Below are positions 57,813 to 64,000 of a stretch of DNA of 64,000 nucleotides, piece by piece. This stretch comes from Straminergon stramineum. Taxonomy: Eukaryota; Streptophyta; Bryopsida; Hypnales; Calliergonaceae. The stretch spans positions 14,510,501 through 14,574,500 of the forward strand of contig OY987273.1 in the NCBI GenBank assembly GCA_963920665.1, written 5' to 3'. The notes below the pieces were generated by a model. It made no database searches. It saw only the letters and a list, made by a program, of their open reading frames with translations, and had not been told where the DNA came from. Position 1 is the stretch's first letter. The number at the start of each line of letters is the position of its first letter. The position numbers and the translations under genes are program-made.

Positions 57813-60643
57813 ATGAGTTCCGAAGTTGTCCCCTTCGAGAGTATTATTTGGTCTGATGATGAAGTGCAAGGGCAAGACGAAATGGAGGTTGACATTCCAG
57901 AGTGCGAAGGATTTTTAAGATGGTGCTGGAATACAAGTGTTGTTACTCTATACAACAATGCAAGAATTCTTGTTGGTGAGGGCATTTGCCACAGTGTGAA
58001 CTTGGATCTAGTCCTCGATGCTGATGGTTCCTTTGGGGACACTCATGTAGTAGTACATATCTCAAAGACTCATTCTGAAGCAGACATCCCCTAGGAGCAG
58101 GTACATGCTCTAGTAGCCTGGGATATTAAGCTTGTCCATTGTCGTGGGGCAAGTCTACATGACCGTGCAATCAGGGATAATTACAACCGTCTCCAAGCAA
58201 TTCGTGCAAATCCACCGTCATCGAAGAGTAGCCGACCATATACAAGTATTGTTCAAAAGCCGCCGCGCGAGACCTACATCAAAATGAAAGACGTCCTCAG
58301 TCAAGAGTCCATCAATATGGTGTCGAGCAAAGTTTGTTGTAGTAAAAACTACGTCCAACCGTTTCCAAGAGAGAAGATTCGAGCTTTCCGGCTTCGCATG
58401 TACCAAAATTCAACATTCAAGCATAGAGCGTATCTCAAGACTGAAGTACATAGGTAGATGCATCATGATTCATGAGGGAGAAGGGTGGTCACGATAGATG
58501 AGATAGACGTGTGCATGAGAGCTTGGATGCATATTGTTGGGGTTCCAGAGTCTACATTCTACCGCTACAAAAAATACGCCATGAAGGATGGTCGGGAAGC
58601 CAGGGACCATGGTAATTTGGGAATGTTGAAGCCAAGGCAACATACGGAACAGGCATCTATAACTTTGAAGTGCATCTTGGAAAAGGAAGCGGATCACATG
58701 CCACATAAATCCCACACTCAAATTAGGAGAAAAAATCGTGTCAAAAATTCTGCCGGCTACATTTCAGTGGAAGGGTCAGATGGCAAAAATCAACAAAGTG
58801 AATGTGGCTTTCGGACTGAAGGAGGTTTCAACATCGAACTTGAGCAAGATCAAGTCTACTAAGTTCCCTGAGTATGATGTGAAGCAATCCACAAACAACT
58901 TTGCTCGATGCGCTGTTTGTGACAAATTACGTGAAGGGTGCTCTTTCTGGGTCTGAAAGTGCTCTGTTGTGGTCGAGGAGGCTGGACAAACACCTTGCCA
59001 TTGCTCGTGCACATAGGGAGCTCTATTATACAAATCGATATTGGTCTCAAACATCTCCACATGAGTGTCTTACAATCATGCATGACAACATGGATCATGC
59101 AAAAACAGCTTCTCTAGTCTTTTCCCATAAAAGTAAGGATCTTGATGGTTTAACAAAGTTGCTTGTGTCCGTCACTAGCATGATTGCACTTGGTCATGCT
59201 GATGTCTACTGCGCACATTATGGTTTGGATATCTTTAAGCATGATTCAAATTACACCATTGGATCAATGGCAAAGTTGTTGCGAGACCTTGAAGAAGCAC
59301 CGAAGTCATCTTCAAGGAAGTTGTTTGAAAATGCAGGGGCGACATCTTTGTTTAGAGCAATGCTCAAGGACAAGGAAATGTGTCTAGCATCACTACCCCC
59401 GCCACCAGAACCTTTACTTCCAACAACGCCATTACCGCCTATTCTGAATGTGCAAATGGACAATGCCACCGGGGACAACAAAAATAGATATGGATATTGT
59501 TTCTGGTCTCTACTAGTCATGAACAAGATCTTTCGTGAAGTGTATGTGAGCTTCATGATTGTTGGTCATACTCATGACGACATAGATGCCTTGTTTGGGA
59601 GATGGAGTATGCTTTTGAAGAAGGAGAGTTTTCCGATTGTCCCTGTGCTCATGAAGTTGTTCATGGATGTAGAATCCATTCCTACTATCCCACATCTAAT
59701 TGAAGAGGTGCCCAATTTCAAGGGGTTCATTGTTGGTTCATTTATTGATGGTGACGATATTCTAATTGGGCACATAAAGCTACAACAAGTGAAGTCCTAC
59801 CTAGATTCAGATGGAATTCCGGTCATGAAGTACAAGTTGAAGTGCATTGATGTAGATTGGAAAGGGAAAAATGGTAGGCCCATTAAGTTGTGGAAAGAAG
59901 ATGATGAAGGGCAAAGTCAGTGGCCTCGTGGAGTACCGATGCCAGTACAACCTATGGAAATGAAAGGCGCCAATGACATTGTGAAAGGTATATCTGGATT
60001 TGAGAAGTATTGGGAGAACTTGTGTAATGCAGACGTTACTGGGGAATACTGAAGGCGGTATGAGCATTTGGTTCACTATTGGCGTGATGTGAGGCTAGCA
60101 ATGCAAGAACCGTTACCAAGCTCTACAGTTTTGCGGGACGGTTTTTGGCCCAAAACACGTGTTCAACGAACACGAGTGGATCAATTAGGGGATGATGGCG
60201 AGGACCGTGAAGAGTTTGCAGAGGATGAAGTGTACGTTGGGCCTCGATCTGGTCGTCCAGAACCATCATTTAGGGTGGGGCGTGATTTGTACAATGGGTA
60301 CTTTGTTGTAGTTTGCCCCGCAGATGGTGACAGTTGACCTATTTGGATTGCAAGGGCATTGTCAGATCCAAACAGTAATCCAGAGAAACCAAATTGCATC
60401 CTCATTCAATATTTCCGTCCAACATCAAGAAGCTAGGAAGTTCAAGACAACTACATTGGATGGGACAATCATAGAGGTTTGCGTTGGAAGGTTGATGAAA
60501 TTGAGCAGCTGGTTTGGGAGCACACAAATGCTCTAATGACAGCATGGAGTTCTACTATAAGGAAGGACACCATCCATTGCTTGATCAAGATTCCGGCTGT
60601 TCAAATTGAAGTCATCAACCAGAGTTTGGCATCATATACTTGA
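57813..60643 (+). pseudogene. Transposase-like gene of element B (DUF7869-type), decayed
   Basis: Starts at 57813 (MSSEVVPFESIIWSDDE) directly after a 3' splice site and ends near 60641 (SLASYT then TGA), in one uninterrupted stretch about 2.8 kb long. The RNase H-like core (58901-60052, open for 383 codons) contains the C-x2-C remnant upstream (ARCAVCDKL), QMDNATGDNKNRYGY and, about 30 residues on, FMIVGHTHDDIDALFGRW. The C-terminal domain has PSFRVGRDLYNGYFVV and IQYFRPTSRS. Stops are TAG 58094, TAG 58458, TGA about 58473, TGA 60050, TGA about 60335 and TAG about 60434, with frameshifts near 58730 and 58955. Copy A has Gln or Arg at several of these. A catalytic D/H/D set is suggested by the motifs but untested. 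Confidence 0.8.
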
Positions 60644-61422
60644 TAACCAAAGATATGGTTGTGTATATGTACTACACATTTTGTAATAATGTAGTAGCAC
60701 ATCATCATTATTTGTGTAGTAATTGGAATTTAAATTTTATAATATATGAAATAGGGTTCACTTGATTGATTTTATATTATTGTTTGGTATTGCATATATG
60801 TTAGCAAGAATATATTATGTGTGTATAGAACAATTGCAAGTACATATAATATTATTCTATGTATTTTCTTATAGTGTTTGATATTCTATATTATTCAATG
60901 AAGTTGTTTAGATAATTATTGTTGTATATATGTCATTTGAAATTGTAAATCCATTTTGACCAAAAGGATAGTAGGTATACCCACCTTTTATTTTGTTAAC
61001 GTGTAAAGCACTTGTCACATTTTGGGTAGGGGTTGGGTTGGTTGTTACAACTTTCCTGCTTGCGAATCTCACTTAGCAACACGAAGTCATGTGTACAGAT
61101 CGTGCGCTTAGACGAATTCAATAGGAATCGAACCCGGACCGCTTGAATGACATATACAACTCCTTACAACCAACCGCAGAGGTCATGACTTGGTGTTTAG
61201 TGTTGGACATGAACTTCACTTATATGAATTGGAGCACTCCTCTCACGATGAACAAAATGTAATGCGGGGCTTACTAACCCTAAAAACTCTCATTTTAATG
61301 GAAATTCTACTTTCGAATTAATAAACTTAACATTTGTCAACCTAAATTGGCTAAAACGAAATCTTAGTTTTTAGCGTCTAAATGGATAACATTATTTTGT
61401 GAGAGTCTAAACCTCCCAAAAT
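60644..61422. other. Transposase-side subterminal region of element B
   Basis: Non-coding; near-complete match in reverse complement to 1227-2005 of element A, including the block around 61010-61090. Likely contains the 3' UTR and transposase binding sites. Confidence 0.65.
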
Positions 61423-61437
61423 AATGAATATTGTGTT
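61423..61437 (-). repeat. Element B outer terminal inverted repeat
   Basis: Complement of AACACAATATTCATT, preceded inward by CCTCCCAAAAT. Matches the transposase-side end of A at 1212. Confidence 0.9.
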
Positions 61438-61441
61438 GAAG
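61438..61441. repeat. GAAG direct repeat, right of element B (TSD)
   Basis: Second copy of the 4-bp duplication flanking element B. Confidence 0.85.
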
Positions 61442-62005
61442 GCGATGTGTATTTTGTACTTGTGTAATTCCATCTGTGCTATTTCACCAATTCGCCAGCC
61501 CTACTCTATTCCATCTTCTACCAAATGGTTTGCACCTATGTGTAAACATGCCCACTTTTATAATGACATGCTCAAAGGCTTCATCATTTGCATGGTGCTC
61601 CTTCCCAAACTTCTCTATCACAACTTTGGCATTCCATAATGCATCATGTGCCCTTTTCTCCAAGAATTCGAGAAAATTCTTCTTTTTTGTTTTCTGATGC
61701 CACTCCAATACGTTCAAGGCATCCAACATCTTTTGCTTCATGTCCGCCTTGAATTTATCAATGCAGTCCTCTTGATATCACACATATTTAGTGTTAAGGG
61801 ACATTGTAGTCTTTCTTTCATAGAACACCACAATGCATTTGATCAAGAATGCTTTGCAACTCTTCAAGGGATTGTCCCTTGTTGATTGAATAGAAGGCAC
61901 CACTTGTTTCCCTTTGTAGCCTTTTTGACCCTCGACATCGTAATGAATTGATAATGTGATTAATGTAGCAATTTTTAGAAAAAAATGGCAATAGTTACCC
62001 CCCAA
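61442..62005 (-). pseudogene. Kinase-like gene, 5' part, interrupted by element B
   Basis: Reading frame on the minus strand from at least 62005 to 61442, broken by TGA at about 61778 and at 61484. It contains helical, charged segments (YKGKQVVPSIQST, FLIKCIVVFYERK, LNVLEWHQKTKKKNFLEFLE). It joins in frame to the kinase N-lobe at 42087 after removal of element B plus one GAAG. The domain upstream of the kinase fold is not recognised. The true start lies beyond 62005 and was not found. Confidence 0.6.
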
Positions 62006-62300
62006 ATTAGACTTTCATCCTCCTAAAGATAGGAATCAACGCAGGTCAAGCCACTAAGCTCTCTACTCTCACATGCAAGCTAGAGGGAAGGCAAAAGTGA
62101 AAGGTGAATGGCCCATCTACCTTTTTATATGAGGCAGATGACCTCCTTTTGTCCACATCATTGAACAAACGGTCAAGCCATCCACCAGATTGGATGGCGG
62201 ATGAGGGATCATTCACAAGATCCTAGTCGTTCGATTGGGCAGACAGCTAGGCCGATCTCCCACATCAGACAGACTTAGGACAAGGCGGACGGCCACTAAG
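62006..62300. other. Flank right of the kinase-like fragment
   Basis: No gene. GC content is slightly raised around 62100-62290. Nothing further recognised. Confidence 0.35.
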
Positions 62301-62774
62301 GTAAAACAACCCATTGTGGTCAGAATTTGGAGTTTGGCCTCACACTATGGTTGAAATTTTTCAAATTTTTTCCCACTTAAAGACAAGTGTGAGAAATAGC
62401 AAATTCAATCATATTTTTGAAATCATATTTTTTTGACAAAGCATGAATTTGCTAGGAATTTTTGAAGTGTTTAGTGCATCATGGCCTAAAAGAGTTTGTA
62501 GACTATCCATAACCAACAAAATCTGAATCCATAATGCTCATCTTACTACCTAATGGAGTCACAATTTTGTCGAACGTGGAAGGTCTTAAAAGTCAATTCT
62601 TACAATGAATTTCACATTGAAAAGTAGCAGGTTCCTAATGCAATCACTATTCACTCCATTATTGTCATGTAAAACATTGATTGTGGTCCAAATCTCACAT
62701 ATTGGAAAAAACCACAATGGGGTGACTTCCTAGGTGACCACTATGGGTCATTTGACCACAATGGTCTGTTTTAC
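62301..62774. mobile_element. Putative MITE with GTAAAAC termini
   Basis: Begins GTAAAACAACCCATTGTGG and ends CCACAATGGTCTGTTTTAC, an imperfect inverted pair about 20 bp long. A second internal inverted match involves GGTCACCTAGG and CATAGTGG sequences near 62730. No coding capacity. No convincing target duplication was found. Confidence 0.5.
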
Positions 62775-63480
62775 TTTATAGGAACGGTAGTTCATCCATA
62801 CAATCAGACGGTTAGCAACATCGGTCCGTTGACCCATGGATGACATGGTATTGTACACATTTGTGGATTCACCTCAACACATTGGGATCATTTTATTGGG
62901 AATTTTGTAGACAATGTAGGAAACATTTTCTTTTCTGTACTTAAAGCCTTATCATTTAGAAAATAAATTGGATACTTCCATAGTATTGCCTCTACAATTA
63001 TATTATACAAAATTTCAATGTCTTTATCACATCATCCAATTACTTCATAAATTGATGAAGTTCTAGTTCTTCATGGACTTCTAGTGATGTAGTTAAGTGA
63101 AAAAGCTTAAAAGTTCATCTAATTACTTGCATTTATCATGAATTTCTAAGATCCATTTGTGCATTTACCTTTGAATGATAAAACTACACATTTCAAAATC
63201 TAACATGCATTCAACATTTGTATTTGCAGAGAACAACTACCAAAGTGCCAATGTGCCACAAAACAAGATATAATTCTTTCTTGTAATACGAAATAGAGTG
63301 TGCGGTTGTTGTATTTTTTCATAGAAAGTGTTTTCTATACATGTTGCTACTTTCATTACACATGCAAGTATTAGATAGTGACATCATTGTCCTATGATTG
63401 TCACTTTTTATACTTCAACAATATTAGAAAATTTGTAACCTACCTCCAAATCAAAAAATATCTTATACCGTTCTATAAAA
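62775..63480. other. Intergenic, no feature recognised
   Basis: AT-rich; no ORF, repeat or RNA gene could be supported. Confidence 0.4.
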
Positions 63481-63492
63481 CTACACTATATT

Positions 63493-64000
63493 TTATTTTG
63501 AATCAAAACTACTATCATCATTCTGATCGTGAGGCGTAGAACCAGAGCCACTATATGGCCCATATCTGCTTGACCCTCCTCCTTGTCCATAATTTGCAAA
63601 GTATGGACCTCCAAATGGTGGAGGAAGAGGAGGTGCATTCTCCTCTAACCCTTCAATCCCTCGTTGACGTGAACCACTATACACTACAAGAAAACTATGT
63701 CCAAATCAACCCCTCCTAATCTACTAACAATGTCCGAATTGACATTGTTCCCTTGTAGTGGTAGTATGAGCTTCTAGGAGGCCCATATGAGTCTTGCCTA
63801 GCCGTCCCCAGATAATACTATAAGTTGCCATATTCAGAACCACCATAGTCCATGTACCTTGTGCTTCCATGGCCACCTCCTACATTTTGAAAGTCATCGT
63901 GGGGGTCATTACTAAACCGTGAATTTCCTCCTCTATATTGCGGGGGACATACATCACGATCATGACAGAGTGGTGACAATTGTTGATGTAGTCAACCTTG
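63493..64000 (-). pseudogene. Gly/Tyr-rich protein, C-terminal fragment
   Basis: The minus-strand frame enters the window at its right edge (GNSRFSNDPHDD, GSTRYMDYGGSEYG), passes one TAG near 63817 (before YYLGTARQ) and continues past an inserted MITE at 63682-63760 to SGSRQRGIEGLEENAPPLPP, ending at 63493. Composition is rich in Gly, Tyr, Ser and Pro, as in disordered tails of plant transposase-like or RNA-binding proteins. The family is not recognised. The gene extends beyond the window. Confidence 0.45.
63682..63760. mobile_element. 79-bp CACTA-type MITE
   Basis: Ends are CACTACAAG and CTTGTAGTG, the CACTA (En/Spm-type) terminus, around a 61-bp AT-rich interior. It is inserted in the Gly/Tyr-rich reading frame. 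The flanking bases on the minus strand are TAC and TAT, nearly matching the 3-bp duplication usual for this class. Confidence 0.75.

Larger units (their letters stand above)
42092..61437 (+). mobile_element. Giant TIR element B (family 2), 19.3 kb
   Basis: Bounded by AACACAATATTCATT (42092-42106) and its complement (61423-61437), with GAAG on both sides, and inserted into a kinase-like gene. Contents from left to right: small terminal gene, FCP1-like module, linker, methyltransferase-like module and ParB-like module (all minus), gene-free spacer, then the transposase-like gene (plus). It is the mirror image of element A and has no large nested insertion. It is the best copy from which to model the family. 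Strand is that of the transposase-like gene. Confidence 0.9.

Noticed and set aside
1212..61437. Endogenous giant virus, Maverick/Polinton or virophage origin
   Set aside because: No major capsid, packaging ATPase, protein-primed polymerase or viral protease was seen. The gene set is transposase-like, ParB-like, methyltransferase-like and FCP1-like only.
1212..61437. Helitron or LTR retrotransposon as the class of the giant elements
   Set aside because: They have inverted termini with a 4-bp duplication in A and B, and no Rep/helicase, RT or integrase domains.

Overview
This is nuclear DNA from a large-genome land plant, by inference. It is AT-rich, genes are sparse and intron-bearing with GT-AG junctions, and interstitial TTTAGGG-type repeats, a CACTA-type MITE and a plant-style gag-like gene are present. 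The species cannot be named from sequence alone. No rRNA, tRNA, CRISPR array or bacterial operon was seen.

The window is mostly three very large, decayed DNA elements, one nested in another. Element A (1212-38429) and element B (42092-61437) are mirror-image copies of one family. Both end in AACACAATATTCATT inverted termini flanked by the direct repeat GAAG. Element B splits a kinase-like gene whose two halves (61442-62005 and 41466-42087, minus strand) rejoin in frame once B and one GAAG are removed. Element C (about 9964-31048) belongs to a second, related family. It has its own 27-bp inverted termini and sits inside the gene-free spacer of A. Between A and B lie a gag-like retroelement gene (39111-41097) and the 3' half of the kinase-like gene.

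All three elements share one plan. A transposase-like gene near one end carries the DN...NKN / VGHTH-x-DID signature that I associate with DUF7869. Next comes a gene-poor AT-rich spacer with telomere-like repeats between two divergent 5' regions. Last is a long multi-domain gene reading towards the other end, encoding a ParB-like domain, a helical region, a methyltransferase-like domain, a disordered linker and an FCP1/NIF-like HAD domain with a DLNG motif, followed by a small terminal gene.

The strongest unexplained signal is that each family carries its own dispersed palindrome. Element C has roughly 60 copies of CATCGGGAGATCTCCCGATG, including a 55-bp minisatellite in an intron and an in-frame coding array. 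Elements A and B have about 40 copies of TTAGGTCGACTCGACCTAA. I saw no convincing copy of either in the other family. Together with a ParB-like/methyltransferase-like protein, this suggests an element-specific DNA-recognition or marking system. That function is inference. All copies here carry in-frame stops, mostly TAG where Gln (CAG) is expected, so they look like methylated, decaying relics.
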